A DNA stretch of 64,000 nt from Rhodosorus marinus (taxonomy: Eukaryota > Rhodophyta > Stylonematophyceae > Stylonematales > Stylonemataceae): assembly GCA_029953675.1 (NCBI GenBank), contig JAMWBK010000002.1, positions 1,984,001 through 2,048,000 on the forward strand, read 5' to 3'. Within the stretch, counting starts at the first letter, position 1. Every line of letters begins with the position of its first letter. This document shows, piece after piece, positions 44,453-56,398 of the stretch. The notes beneath the pieces are model-generated. The model was given only the letters and a program-made list of their open reading frames with translations, was not told the origin of the DNA and searched no databases. The position numbers and the translations under genes were made by a program.

Positions 44453-46617
44453 CTCACTCGTCACTTTACCATAATACTCATCACTTACTTCCTTTCAATT
44501 TCACTACTTCAGTTTATATACACGTCCCCAAAAAGCAAATCCTTCAAACTACTACTTCACCATCACAATCAATACCTTATCTTTCCCCACTCGATCACAT
44601 CTCCAAATCCGCTTCTTACTCCTAATATTTCTTTATCCACTTCCCTCACCGTCCGAGTTGAACTTGAGATCCTAGTGGATAGGTATTGGGATTTATCGTC
44701 TGATAACGTTGCAAGTTTGCCCGCTTGGATGCTTTTTGTTTTTTTCCTATGTGCATTGATGAGCAACTTCCTTAGCACAAGCTAGTCCGAGTTCTATATA
44801 TGTTTGATTGTTTTGCAACCTCAATGCAACCATAGTAATCGCCATTGTCGTTGGTCCTGCTGAATTTGCTGTTTGGGGGAGGTGCGGTGTGATCAGGGGA
44901 CTTTGCTGCTTGGTTGCATTGTTTTTAGTTAATATATGAGCAGCGACAAAAAATTAACAAGTTTTTCCCATCTCCGTACAAGCTGAATGTTTTGCAACCT
45001 CAACACAGAACAGAAAAATCTTATCCTCAATTTGCTCACCGTGTGAACTGCTGGATTGCTTTTTGGTCTCTCGTCTGATAAGGTTGGCGGTTAAAATGCT
45101 GTCCTGGTTCTACACTCTCTTAAACGTTTTCCTAGTGCTCCTAGATCTCGTTGCTCGGCCGGCCGAGTGCTATCGGTCTTGCAAGATGGATGGGGCCTAG
45201 CCTGTCGCCTAGCCTGAGGTAGCTCCGGTGTATGAATGCTATTCTACTCATACCTCAGGCGCACGATCTCAGCCTTCTGGACGACCATCTTTCAACCCTC
45301 TTATTGAAAACAGATCCTCTCGCCCAGAGAAAACGAGTGACGCTTAAACAAATAAACCAGTTCCGATCTCGTACTAAAATGCTACTAACGTTTAATATTT
45401 TAATTTAAAAAATATTAATGTACAATAGTACAAAACATGCCAAAAAGCAATCTAATCGATACCAGATGAATATTTGCACTCGGCAAACATTTATCCGATC
45501 TAAATAATATACAGGCTGTCTCGAATGGTCTGGTGTTTGGAGTTGTGGTCCGCTGCTAGGTGAGGTCTCATATTTCGAAGTGTACAGCCACATCCCAGAG
45601 ATTCGTGTGTTTCTTTCCTCTGCAGCCAAAGCAACCACGAGAAATTGCACGTTCTTTCTTCCTGTCCAAGCATTTGTAAAACGAGGCCAACGAATACCCG
45701 AGTAAACAGGAGAGCTTTACCCTGAGGGACATGGACCTACTCCGGACGCTACGTTCCAATACAGTCCTGGACGTCAGCTTCCAGTCGACCTTGGCGAGGC
45801 GTAGACAGCTGTTGAGCTGATGTACCGACCGTGAAAGATACGTGGTCCTTTCATCAATTTTTGCTAGCTAGTACCAGAACAATCTCCAGCACGACTTATT
45901 CTAGACTACAATCCAACATCCTGCTCGCCAAGTTCCAGTTTTCCACCACTGTGAGCACAAGCCAGCTGGCTAGGTCGTTCTCCTCTGTTTGCTTCCCTTT
46001 GCGAAAAAACTGCTCCCAATCATCGTGCGTATTGATTGTATTGATCGCCTCGTTAGTCCTGACGACCTGTCACCCCCAGGACTACAGGGGAAAATCTACG
46101 TTAAAGAAGATCACGGACGAAAGATCATATCTTCATTCCCCTCTTCATCCCTAATTCAGAAGGATCATGAAAAGATCGACTTGATGGCGACTGCTTAACG
46201 CCAAATAACGAGGCCTTCCGAATCAGTTAAGAAGACGAACTCTGATACAGAAACCAAAAAAACAAAAGCTGACTACTAAGCATTCTCTTTTTGGTGTTTA
46301 GATAATGAGGAAGCATATGTACTTGCTGACTTATTGCCGACTTGTTCCATCCTCTTCACCCCTTCCCGTCAGCTTCTTCGGTGACACTGATGATATGGTG
46401 AGATATAGAACTTTTTGACTTTGGGCTGATTAGGGTTGGAAGATTCATGGGGCTTTGGACTTTGACGAAGCAGGTTTTGGAACAGTCTTTTTGCAATTGT
46501 GTTTGTTAGTTTCAGGTCTTGTTTCTCCCGTTTTAAAACGAAGCTTATCAAGTTTTCTTTTTGATCTGAGGGAGATTTCCTTTTAGATCAATGACCCCGT
46601 TCATCACGTAAAGAAAA
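44453..46617. other. 2.2 kb divergent intergenic region, imperfect internal repeats
   Basis: Positions 44465-44640 are C/T/A-rich, almost G-free on plus: the leader of the PLAT-PP2C gene. TGTTTTGCAACCTCAA occurs near 44810 and again near 44988, and CGTCTGATAA(C/G)GTTGG-like strings occur at about 44697 and 45073, suggesting diverged duplicated blocks of about 180-380 bp. Nothing coding is recognised between 45100 and 46200. From 46330 the plus strand is G/T-rich and leads into the membrane protein gene. Confidence 0.4.
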
Positions 46618-48412
46618 ATGGGGGCAGTCGGAATGACTAGGTGTAAACGTTTTCTGATCCTGTGGATTTGGCTGTTTGTAGCCTGCAAATGTGAGGAGCT
46701 TCCCTTTCATGACATTGAGACGAACCCGTCTTTCATGCCGAGAGAGTTGGTATGGAGGGTTGTGAATGGGTGAGAGATGATTCGGATCGGTGTCCAGCAG
46801 TCTGTGCGCAAAAATGACGAGGATGAACTGAGCGTTAAATTTTTCTCTGTGATCTATAGTTCCGCGTACATTGCCGTTGATCAGAGAGCACAAAAGCATA
46901 ACAGGAAAGCTTATGATGTCGAGGATTCGGAGAGCCTATTGTTTTCTTTTGGAAGGTCGGAAACGAGTTACCCAATCAACGACTCCATGAGGATCAAGCC
47001 TGTTGAGGCAGGACGAAGACCGATGATCACAACTAGAGTTATCAATCCAGATTCCTTTCCTTCCAAGCAAGACGATTTTGCGCTGTTCGATTTCTCCCTC
47101 GTTTTAGACTCGGTTCTCTTTCATGGACCCAGCGGTACGCCTTCAAGCGCTACTCGAGTGCAATACCGTGCTTGACACGTTTCTCAGAAGCGCCTTACGC
47201 ACCTCTGCCTATGTTCTTGGAGAACAGGGAGTGTTGTCAGAAAGTTCAACGAAATCGATTGGCAGCCGATGACGGCCGAAAACCAGAATGTGTACATAGC
47301 GAACGAAAACATCTTTGTCAACACGACGGTATTCAAGCTTTCGAGTACTGACGGGTCCCTAAAGGTTGTGGTAGGAGCTGGCGGTTCGATGCTTAAGTTT
47401 CCATATGGAATTGTCACACCGTACAGTCTCGCAGTGGCAATAGAAGTCTCGACCGGGACTGAGGAAGTTTACGACAAGATTGGAGTCTCGACTCTGATCT
47501 GCAGGTGAGAGCGACTCAAGCAGGGCCTTTCACTGATCTCCTAGGGAAGTATCGCTGATGTCGGTCCTGTAATAATCCTTAAGTCCGGGGAAGAAGACCC
47601 TCTCACATTCAGAAGTCTTCGGGCGCGACCCTTTTGTTGGTATCAAGTCAAAATACAAGACGAAAGGGCAGAACACGCGTTATCACGGATATCTGGCCTG
47701 GAATCCTTGGTAGGGATGACATCCTTCCTTTCAGCGTTGACAACTGGCCCTTGTTGTTAACGTCCGAAATGACCCCTTCGTACAGGATACGAATGAACGG
47801 ATATAGATTCAAAGAGAAGCTCAAGGCGAAACAAGATACGCAACTGGACGACTCTGGTGATTTCGTCGTTGAAGACTTTTCTCAAAAGTATGGATGCGCG
47901 ATGGTCAATATATCGTCCGCTTTCTCAGAAACGTGAGTACGACGTTATCTATATCTCCGTGAAAGACAGATTGCCTGAACGTTGCCCGAAACATTGTAGG
48001 CAAATATCCCCGAGCTCGACGTTGGAATGGCAGCTTCGGGTCGGATTCGGACCAACACCACCACTATACAGACGAACCAGTATTTGGCTTCCAGTGACAG
48101 TCGTCGTCCTAAGCTTGCTAGTAATATCTATTGGAGTATGTGATCACTGCGCGGAAAACCCTTTCAAAAATCGGATGATGTAGTCTAGATGTTTCTGAGG
48201 GCTTACCGTCGTGCCTTTGCTACTCACCGCAGGCTCTCTACTATGTTCGAAAGCTGAGGCTATCATCTGGAGGCGGTGAAGAAAGCGCAAGACAGCTTCT
48301 GCTCGAAAAGTCGTCTTTTGACGAGAACGATTTGGAACGAACCTATTCCTCGGTCAAGATATTGGGGGCGTACGATGGGAAACCTCCTCTGCTACGATCT
48401 GCAGCAGACTGA
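46618..48412 (+). CDS. Unrecognised type I membrane protein, 7 exons
   Basis: Exons 46618-46749, 46798-47134, 47228-47504, 47584-47709, 47786-47932, 48000-48135 and 48233-48412 close in phase to 444 residues; I do not recognise the family. The N-terminus is a signal peptide (CKRFLILWIWLFVACKC). About 330 lumenal residues follow, with segments such as SLLFSFGRSETSYPI, KFNEIDWQPMTAENQNVYIA, SLKVVVGAGGSMLKFPYGIV and FGRDPFVGIKSKYKTKGQNT, and several N-x-S/T sites (NTT, NIS). One transmembrane helix (WLPVTVVVLSLLVISIGV) is followed by a cytosolic tail of about 65 residues (YYVRKLRLSSGGGEESARQL ... LLRSAAD). A secretory-pathway or cell-surface role is inferred from topology. Intron 1 is only 48 nt. 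The acceptor at 47583 is needed to keep frame; the AG at 47549 leads to a dead end. Confidence 0.72.
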
Positions 48413-49609
48413 ATATGAAGAACAGGAGAAGAAAGGAATGGGGCGCACGGTATCGGTAACAGCGATCCATCGCGATAGGCATCCCTAATCCGCATTTAGT
48501 TGATTTCCTTATTAAGTTATTCATAGTGAAGTAAGTCGAGTACAGATCGCACAAATGAAACAACTGAAAACAAGAGAAAATTTACGCTGGTTGTTCCTCC
48601 CTTGATCCTCAGCGCCATGGCAGTGCGATGGAGGGACTCAAGGCAAGCTAGATAAGATCCTGGTCCAGAACAGCGAGCGACGGGCACTCACTCAGGGTGC
48701 AGCCGATTTATTTTCTGGTGAAAGAGAGCCACTGGGACAAGCAGCAAGTCCTTCTCAGATCATGCCTAGAGACGGAAGCCACTTGGTTCCATTTTGTTGA
48801 TCAAAGGCCACATCTACGTCTCTAGTCCTCCACAGAGCGATTCATTCTCCTGGGGAAGGGAGCCACTGGGACAAGCAGCGAATCTTTCTCAATCAGGCCC
48901 GGAGAGGAAAGACACTTGCTCCTCATCTGATGATCAAAGGCAACTGCTGCATCTCCAGTCCTCCAGGAAGGTCCCTCCCCGTGGTCCCCTCCAAAAGCCA
49001 CGACACCCGTCATCCACTAATTCGACAAAATACCTATCAACCTTCCATAAGTCCCTACTCTATTGGATAAACAGCAGTACGTCCTCAATCTTAATTAGTC
49101 CGCGTACTCTTTCCATTAGCCAACATACTTCAAAACAAACCCTATTTAAGACACGTGCCAGTTATTAACACGATCATAAATAATAATACATCAATTAATT
49201 GGACAATTACTATTTATTAAGTTTTCATTGGTTTATAATACTCTATTAGTATATATTTGATTCGTAATAGTGTCAGTAGTCCGTTGCCCGGAGGAGATAT
49301 CGAAAAACAAATGGCAATTCCAAATCAGAGCAGGAAGGGGAAGGAGAAGGGGTTGGTTGCAGTTAGGTTGCTCGCCGTGCAACTTCTTTTTTTTTTTTTT
49401 GGGCTTTTGCGATGGAATGAGAACCAGAGAGGATTCTATATTGGGGTTGTGGGTACTATAAGTGGGCTGTGGGAGAGATTGTTTGAGAATAGTGTTTGCT
49501 GGTAGTTGTCTTAGGGCTGGTTATAGGAGGATCTGTTTTGGATGATGGGAGTGTGAGGTGTGGTGTTGTGGTGTGGGAGGGAATCTGGTGGAATTGAATC
49601 GATAGGAAA
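48413..49609. other. Intergenic region with tandem duplication and G/T-rich leader
   Basis: Positions 48701-48967 are an imperfect tandem duplication. Positions 49150-49260 are AT-rich. 49270-49609 is the G/T-rich leader of the dehydrogenase gene with a T13 tract at about 49388. No gene is seen. Confidence 0.5.
48701..48967 (+). repeat. Imperfect tandem duplication, two copies of about 133 bp
   Basis: Copy 1 (about 48701-48834) and copy 2 (about 48835-48967) share GAGCCACTGGGACAAGCAGC, then a diverged middle, then TGATCAAAGGC and TCTCTAGTCCTCCA or its equivalent. They are roughly 75-80 percent identical by eye. It lies 3' of the membrane protein gene, and no frame is conserved across the copies. 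Confidence 0.75.
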
Positions 49610-51381
49610 ATGAGTTGTTTCGTGGGAGTTGGAATTCGATCGTTTTCTTCTGGTCGGGTTTGCCGGAGCAGTTTGGTGAGGATGGTGACTACTACTGCTG
49701 GTGTGATGGAACAGAGGGTTGAGGGATTTCCCAGGCATCTGTTGAAGGATCCGTCGTTGTTGAAGACTGAGAATTTTGTAGGAGGAGAGTTTGTTTCGGG
49801 GGATTCGGGCTCGTTTGCAGTTTTCAACCCGGCCACAAATGAGGAAATTGCGAGGGTTAGTAGTTTTGGGAAGGAGGAAACTCGGAAAGCTATCGAGGCT
49901 GCCAGCTTGAGCTTCATGAGCTGGAAGAAATCCACACCGTCAAATCGCAGCGACGTGCTTCGGAAATGGTATGAGGCAATTAACGAGAATGCAGAGGATC
50001 TGAGCGCTATCATGACCCTTGAACAAGGAAAGCCGCTAGCAGAAGCACTTGGAGAGGTAAGACCTGGACAGTACATTCACCGCAGCTCATGTCGGAACCT
50101 TGGAGCAGCACCTCGACTCGAATCGTTTTGCTTCGCTGAGCAGCAGGGTTTCACGCACTTTTGCAGGTACGGTACGGGGCTTCTTACGTAGATTGGTTCA
50201 GTGGCGAAGCTGTGAGGTCTAGCGGCGGATACATGGACTTGGACAACCGCAGGGCAATGTTGATCAGGCAACCGGTTGGAGTCTGCGCTGCTATAACTCC
50301 GTGGAATTTTCCTGTGGCGATGATCACGAGAAAGGCTGCTGCGGCGATTGCGGCTGGATGCACCTTTGTGGTCAAACCTGCCGAAGCCACACCGCTAACT
50401 GCGCTCGCGCTCGCCGAGCTCGCGAGACGTGCAGGTATCCCTGCCGGAGTGTTCAACGTCATCTGCGGTTCAAACCCTAAGGAGATTGGTTTAGAACTGT
50501 CAACCAACCCCAGTGTGAAGAAGATTACGTTCACTGGCTCCACAAATGTCGGCAAGATACTTCTGGAGCAGGTAGGCAGTCACCATTCTGGAAGAAGCAT
50601 GCGCTGAGAAGCTAACGGAGCTTCTGGTACCTCCCCGTTTCGCGTTCACTTGCAGTCTGCTTCAACGGTTAAGCGCGCGTGTATGGAGCTTGGAGGTCTT
50701 GCTCCTCTGATTGTTCTAGAAGACGCGGACTTGAAGAAGGCAGCGGTCCAGACGGTCGCAAACAAAACGCGCAACGGAGGTCAAACTTGCATCAGCGCGA
50801 ACCGAATCTTCGTCCACAAATCGGTCGCTGACAGTTTCGTCTCTGAACTGGAGGAGATCATGAAGCCGATGAAGGTCGGCAACGGAGTTGATTCTGGGGT
50901 TGTGGTTGGGCCCTTGATCAACGCTGCAGCAGTGGAGAAGGTTAAAAGTCATGTGGATGATGCTGTGAGCAAGGGTGCGGAGGTTGTCCTCGGGGGAAAA
51001 CATCTCACAGAATTGGGAGAGAACTTCTATGCCCCAACCATTCTAAAAAATGTGAGCATGGACAGCCTGTTCTGCTGTGAAGAAACGTTTGGCCCAGTCC
51101 TGGCGGTGATTCCCTTCGAAAACGAGGACGAAATTATTGAGCGAGCAAATGATACAGACTTTGGTTTGGCATCTTACGTATTCACTGAGTCGCTTTCCAA
51201 GGCAATGAGAATAGGGGAAGCACTGGAAAGCGGAATGGTCGGGATTAACTCAACAGCCTTGTCCGACGCCAGAGCGCCGTTCGGCGGGATCAAACAGAGC
51301 GGCATGGGAACCGAAGGAGGTCCCACTGGTATTCACGAGTACCAAAACTTGAAATACGTTTGCTTTGCAGCGGATTCCTAA
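49610..51381 (+). CDS. SSADH: Succinate-semialdehyde dehydrogenase (ALDH5), 3 exons
   Basis: NAD(P)-dependent oxidation of succinate semialdehyde to succinate, the last step of the GABA shunt. Exons 49610-50056, 50167-50571 and 50656-51381 close in phase to 525 residues. The N-terminus ([20 protein letters not shown]) is a mitochondrial presequence. Landmarks: [75 protein letters not shown], the general-base Glu in [17 protein letters not shown], the catalytic Cys in [29 protein letters not shown] and [14 protein letters not shown]. The family usually has ELGGNAP; Leu replaces that Asn here. It converges on the ArfGAP gene with 58 bases between stop codons. Confidence 0.92.
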
Positions 51382-51439
51382 TCGCTAACGTTCCGTACTC
51401 CAAGCTGGATTGAAGAATTAGTGAACTCTTTTACATTAA

Positions 51440-53299
51440 TTATTTCGAAGGCCAACCCCATGAGTCGCCGCCTTCAGCATTGGCTGGATTGGAACTGCCG
51501 TTGCCGTTGCTTGCGTTTTCAGGGGCGAGCGCGGTCCCAGATTTTTGAGCATCTTCATAACCGAACCCTTGGAATCCTGCGCCTTCCATGGCACTTCCTT
51601 GGTTCAGGTTTTCTCTCAGTGCCGATCGCAAGTCAGTCTTCGAGGAAGTCGCTGGAATACGAGCAAACTAATATTTAGCAACTTGCTCCCTGCGAAGCGA
51701 CTATTCCATAAGCCCGAGACCCTACCTCCAGTTGCTTCAGTGACAGAGTTGGCGAACCCTCCAAACCAGCTCTTTAACCCCTCAGCCGCTTGCGACGCTT
51801 GATTGTACATAGCGTCAGTGTCAACCTAGAAAAGAAAACCCAGCAGTCAGTAAATCCTCGCCCTGCAAGCGAAGCAACCTGCAAGTTCTCAAGCTGGTTT
51901 TTACCTGAGACGCATAATTGGTAATGTTCTTCGAAAGGGAGTCTATATTTGATGACACTCCTCTCGATATAGTTTCAAAATCCATACTAGGCTTACTAGT
52001 CTTTGAGGCCGACTTCCTGGGGAAAGACAAAGCGGCGTGACGCTGCTTGGTCAGCTCTGGATTCAAAAGGCGATCTATTGTGACTGAACCTACCCATTCC
52101 ATCCCATGCCAGCCATGCTTGATCCTCCTCCTGCACAAAACAATGCTTGATGCTGGTTAGTTGCAGACCCAAATCCTTCTCCATCCTCCTCATTCCGATG
52201 GACCTGTACTATACCGTTGTACATGTCACTGGACACGCCACCCATTCCCGAAGTCCCAATGCCCGGCATGGGCTGACCGCGGTAGCTACTTTGCTGCTGT
52301 TGCGCTGCGGCAGGGGCTTGCTTGTTCTTATTCTGGGGACTTTCTAGATTGCACCAAGAAGACGAATTGTTCCATGTCAGCATGGCCCTACCACTCCGAA
52401 GAAACGCTTGGGGTTGGGACTTACTTCCCCACGAACTGTTTCCCCAGTCGTCCCATGAATCTTTTTTACTTGGCATGTCACTCCCTGCGTTAAGAAAAGC
52501 CTCGTGAGAACGCACACGGTGATACGCTGGTGGAGACGTTTCTCGATGTTTTCACAGTATGCGACTCACCAACGGCGTTAGACTGTGCCTGTGGCTTTGG
52601 CGGGCTTACGTACGGTTCTCCTGTCGCCTCCTGCAATATACGTCGAAAAGTCAGCAAGAACTTCCCGAGGTCTACGATTGATCAGATCATCTACTCACAG
52701 ATCGTAGCTTGGCGGCGTACACAGCTGCCTCGTACGAATTGTACTTCTTTTCAATTGGCATTCCTTGGATACTGTTCTCCTTCGCGTACTTTATGAACTT
52801 GTCATTTCCACCGGCCTGTGCATCGACTGAACTCAGCTCGTGCGGCGAATTCTAAACTTCACATGCTTGTTTCTCCTACCTCCATTCTTTGTACCTCCCA
52901 CTCCTTCCATTTATCCATACCAACACTCCTCACAAAAGACAAATGTACTCCAAGTCCCCTGTGCTTTCCTAGGTTGTTTGGGGGGAGTTCAGATCCAGTC
53001 AACTTCTTCACCCTCGTCCAGAAATGCGTGACCTTTGAATGCCAAATCTCTAAGGACGGAAACATCCTCACCTGAACACTCTAAACACATAAAAGTACCA
53101 TAGGTGACAGTAGCCCATTGCGGATTTTTTGCTGAACAGTCCGCACATTTCCTAAACAACGAAAGAAACATCACAGCGGCATTCAGCGAAAACAGCGATC
53201 GCTCTAGAACCCGCCTGAAAACAACTCATAACCGAACAAAGCAAAGGTACACGATAGCGATACAACTGACTTGTTCTGTGGGAGCTCCTGCAGCTCCAT
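51440..53299 (-). CDS. ARFGAP1: ArfGAP1-type Arf GTPase-activating protein, 11 exons
   Basis: Stimulates GTP hydrolysis on Arf1 in COPI vesicle cycling at the Golgi. Exons: 53271-53299, 53072-53151, 52895-52968, 52699-52815, 52570-52630, 52425-52484, 52215-52343, 52094-52130, 51905-52016, 51726-51825, 51440-51651. All phases close, 336 residues. The N-terminal ArfGAP finger is KKCADCSAKNPQWATVTYGT then FMCLECSGKHRGLGVHLSF (C-x2-C-x16-C-x2-C and the Arg finger of HRGLGVH), followed by AGGNDKFIKYAKENSI and KYNSYEAAVYAAKL. The middle is Trp/Ser/Gly/Gln-rich (DSWDDWGNSSWG). The region SRGVSSNIDSLSKNITNYAS and GLKSWFGGFANSVTEATG, with bulky hydrophobics among Ser/Thr/Gly, resembles the curvature-sensing ALPS motif. 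It ends DSWGWPSK, like other ArfGAP1 tails. The first exon is only 29 bases. Confidence 0.92.
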
Positions 53300-55334
53300 G
53301 ACCGCCCTCGATAGCGGATCCATTCTGTTCAACTCTCGAATTCAACGCCAACAACACCACCAACCAAAAATAAATTTATCCCAACCACCACAACAACAAG
53401 AAGCCCTAGCTAGCTTCAACACTCTCCTATTAGTAATTTCCAATCCACTTGGATTCCCCTCCTCACCCCATCCCCCTAATCTAAACGTCTTCTTCCGCCC
53501 ATAGGCTTTTTAAGATTCCATACTTCAACCCACACACACCTCCCTCTACTCTCTCTACTCCCTCCCCCAAACCTTTCTCAACTCCCCATCGTTCTATAAA
53601 TACCTGACACACCACCGCCAACCCCCCCCCCCCAACCCACTTTTCCTAAATAATATAAAAAAGGGGCTCAAGAGAGTCTCCTGTCCAACCCCTTTGACAG
53701 TCAACGCCTCCGCCCTGTCTAATTTTCTTCCAAAAAACTAAAAACGACTTGTCTCAACCACTGGCTTTCAAATCTTTCGAAAAAGTAGAAAAATTGGATA
53801 TCAGTACATCACAAAACAAAATATTATTTTTCGAAAAAGCAAAAAACACGGTATTGAAAAAAAAATTCATTCGAATTCTAAATTCTTCTTTTAGGGGTAG
53901 GGTAAAAACAATAGATATAATTGTCTTTACGATTTATGATTTATTGCTTTATTCGTGAATTAGTTCTATTTCGAATCCCCACACCCACCCCCCCCCCCCT
54001 CCTGGTACGTGGTATGGAAAGGTATTGATTGAATTCAGTCATTATTTTGATTCTTGCGGATAGTGAAGTATGAAAGCTGGGGGCGGAGTTACGGAGTTGG
54101 GGGGGTTTGTTCAGGTATGTTCGTATTACAATATTTAAGTAAAAAATAATCCCAGTATCTAGGGCTTAACGGGGACTTAGCAAGGGGAAACCGGAGCAGA
54201 AATATTATTGGATTGATTGTAGTCATTTTTGGTTTTATCAGCTTTGTTGAAAGATGCATGGCCCGCTGATGCGAGAGGTGCGGGGTCTGGATGGGTGGAA
54301 AGGACAGGGAGAATTCTCTCTGTGGAGATCTGCATCACATGATCTAGGATCATCTTGAGCTAGCAAAACGAGCGTTGAATGGAATGACCGTAGGTTGACC
54401 TGTTGAAGTCGAAAAGAGCAGCGCCGTTGCGCGCCCCACCTTGCCACATGGTTCGATCCTGCGACTTGCCAACTGAGCGGAGCTAGTGAGGACACCGTCC
54501 TTCACTTATACGGTTTACGGGAAGACTTACAGCCCCGGGGTGGGTGTCACTTGTATTGGGGTCAATACACAGTCTTCCTTATTCTTCTCAAAAGTTTACT
54601 GCAAAAGTACAATCCAGCAAAAGTCCAGCGTGCGAGAGGAAGCACCGTCTCGGAGAGCGTACGATATTGTTCATATATATCCAAGGGGGAAATTCGAATC
54701 CAGTGCATCGATACTGCTTCGCCTGACTGTCCGCTGCCACCCCATGCTCCTTCACAACGCCCTACCGAACAACCGAAAACTTTGTAGCGCCAAGTAGAGC
54801 ACTATTGCCATCGCCCTCAAGTGAACAACAAAACTCGAAAGCCACGTGTCAGCAACGCTCGTACTAACCATCCCACAACAATACGATTCAATATAGAAAT
54901 TTGTACGAATGTACTAACCTTCTAAGCAAAAGACCGACGCCTTTAAATCATTGGTTGACCACTTCCCGTTCGTGACACGTGGTTTAAATTTTATGGAACT
55001 ATCGATCATATAGGCATTATTTTCATTGTTTTTCATATTGCCTCGAGCCGAATGCAGATGTTGGCTATGGTAACTGGTGGATGTGTGACGGTAGAGTGAC
55101 ATTTATAGGCTCGGGAGGTGTTGGACTGTGTGTGAGTGTGAGTGAGGAAGGAGGAGGCTTGTATGTTTCAATGTGATTTGATTTACTAAGTCGAACTGGC
55201 TAGATCAAGGTAAGTAAGCTGATTTGTTTGATTTGGACAGTACCGTGTTCCACGTTGTTTTTTGTTAGTTTGAAACTGGTGGGAATGCTAAATTCGAAGG
55301 CTGGTTTTTTAGGTTTGCAGGCTTGTTGACAAGG
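53300..55334. other. 2 kb divergent intergenic region, C-rich then G-rich
   Basis: Positions 53320-53650 are C-rich and nearly G-free on plus, with a C12 tract at about 53622 (leader of the ArfGAP gene). A second C13-type tract is at about 53986. From 54060 to 54180 the plus strand is G-rich (GGGGGCGGAG, GTTGGGGGGG) with a GTATGT after it, as if a plus-strand transcript begins there, but no coding exon follows. 54900-55100 is unremarkable. 55130-55334 is the G/T-rich leader of guanylate kinase. Confidence 0.4.
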
Positions 55335-56129
55335 ATGGGTGGTGCTCCGAAAGCTATCGTCGTTGCTGGACCCTCTGGGGTTGGAAAGGGGACTCTGATT
55401 GAGAAGTTAAAGGCTGAATATTCTGAGAAGATAGGATTCAGCGTCAGTCACACTACGCGTCAACCGAGGTATGATGAGGGAATGTCTGGGTGGGGTTTTC
55501 GATTATCGCTGCTCACTAGATTCATACTCTGTACAGGGCTGGTGAGATTAATGGAATACATTACCATTTTGCGAAGAAGGAAGACATGAAGGACGGCATC
55601 GATAAAGGTTTGTTCATTGAGTGGGCAGAGGTTCACGGAAATTATTACGGCACAAGCAAGGAATCCGTTGAAAGCGTCGCAAAAGATGGAAAGGCCTGCG
55701 TTCTAGATATTGATGTGCAAGGGTGCCGGTCTGTGCGCAAGGCTGAACTCCCTGCCAAGATTATTTTTGTAGCACCACCGTCAATGGAAGTACGATCTGG
55801 CCTCAATTACGGGTCACTTCCGGAGCTCGACTTGGTTTAACGGTTTACATATCTTTCGACAGGAGCTTGAGAAGAGACTTCGTGGCCGCGGCACGGAGAC
55901 AGAGGAGAAAATACTCAAACGTCTCAAGAACGCTGAGGGTGAGATGGCCGCCAGAAATGAAGCTGGACTTTTCGATGCTGTGATCGTCAATGATGACCTT
56001 GAAGAGACCTATGCATCGTATGTCGACCTTCTTCATTCGCAACAGGAACCGAATAAGCCGGCAAGTGCTAATCTGCTACGTTACGTGTCTCACAGGTTTA
56101 AAACGCTTGTGAAGGATGAAATAGCTTAA
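55335..56129 (+). CDS. GUK1: Guanylate kinase, 3 exons
   Basis: Phosphorylates GMP to GDP with ATP. Exons 55335-55468, 55537-55789 and 55863-56129 close in phase to 217 residues, the usual length. The P-loop is [22 protein letters not shown] contacts lie in [20 protein letters not shown] (an intron splits the Arg of QPR), then [48 protein letters not shown] (intron inside) and [16 protein letters not shown]. The start is the first ATG; codons upstream stay open for four codons without another ATG. No targeting peptide is visible, so it is probably cytosolic. Confidence 0.93.
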
Positions 56130-56398
56130 ATAGCGCGATCGTCCAGGCAGAGGACAGTTGCTCCGGGAACTCGACACGGAAGGCCAGTTCTCGGCGCCAA
56201 ACCTTGATGAAATATTATATTGAACCTGATCTCAGTCAGGGACTGACCAGAAGATCAAGTAAAAGACGACCCCGTCAGCAGCTCGACCTACTCCATGCGA
56301 TTCCGTCTGGCATCAATTGACGATTTTCCCGTACAGACCTTTTCAGTACGAACGAGGGGGGCGATCGAACCGTGATACGCTCGCGAACTCGAAACAAT
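56130..56398. other. 3' convergent spacer
   Basis: A short region between guanylate kinase and the minus-strand TTDN1-like gene. The minus frame stays open at 56275-56523 in another phase (VKGKPIESLELFRV), so a further 3' exon of the minus gene is conceivable but unproven. Confidence 0.35.

Noticed and set aside
47505-47640. Apparent one-base frameshift in exon 4 of the type I membrane protein
   Set aside because: It arises only if the acceptor at 47549 is used. Using the AG at 47583 gives a single continuous frame with matching phases on both sides, so the gene is intact.
53749-53958. AT-rich 69-codon ORF
   Set aside because: Lys/Ile/Phe-rich translation of AT-rich leader DNA with no motif.
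54440-54500. GGTTCGATCC (B-box-like) on plus and GCTCAGTTGG (D-arm-like) on minus
   Set aside because: The two promoter-like boxes are on opposite strands, and no cloverleaf can be drawn.
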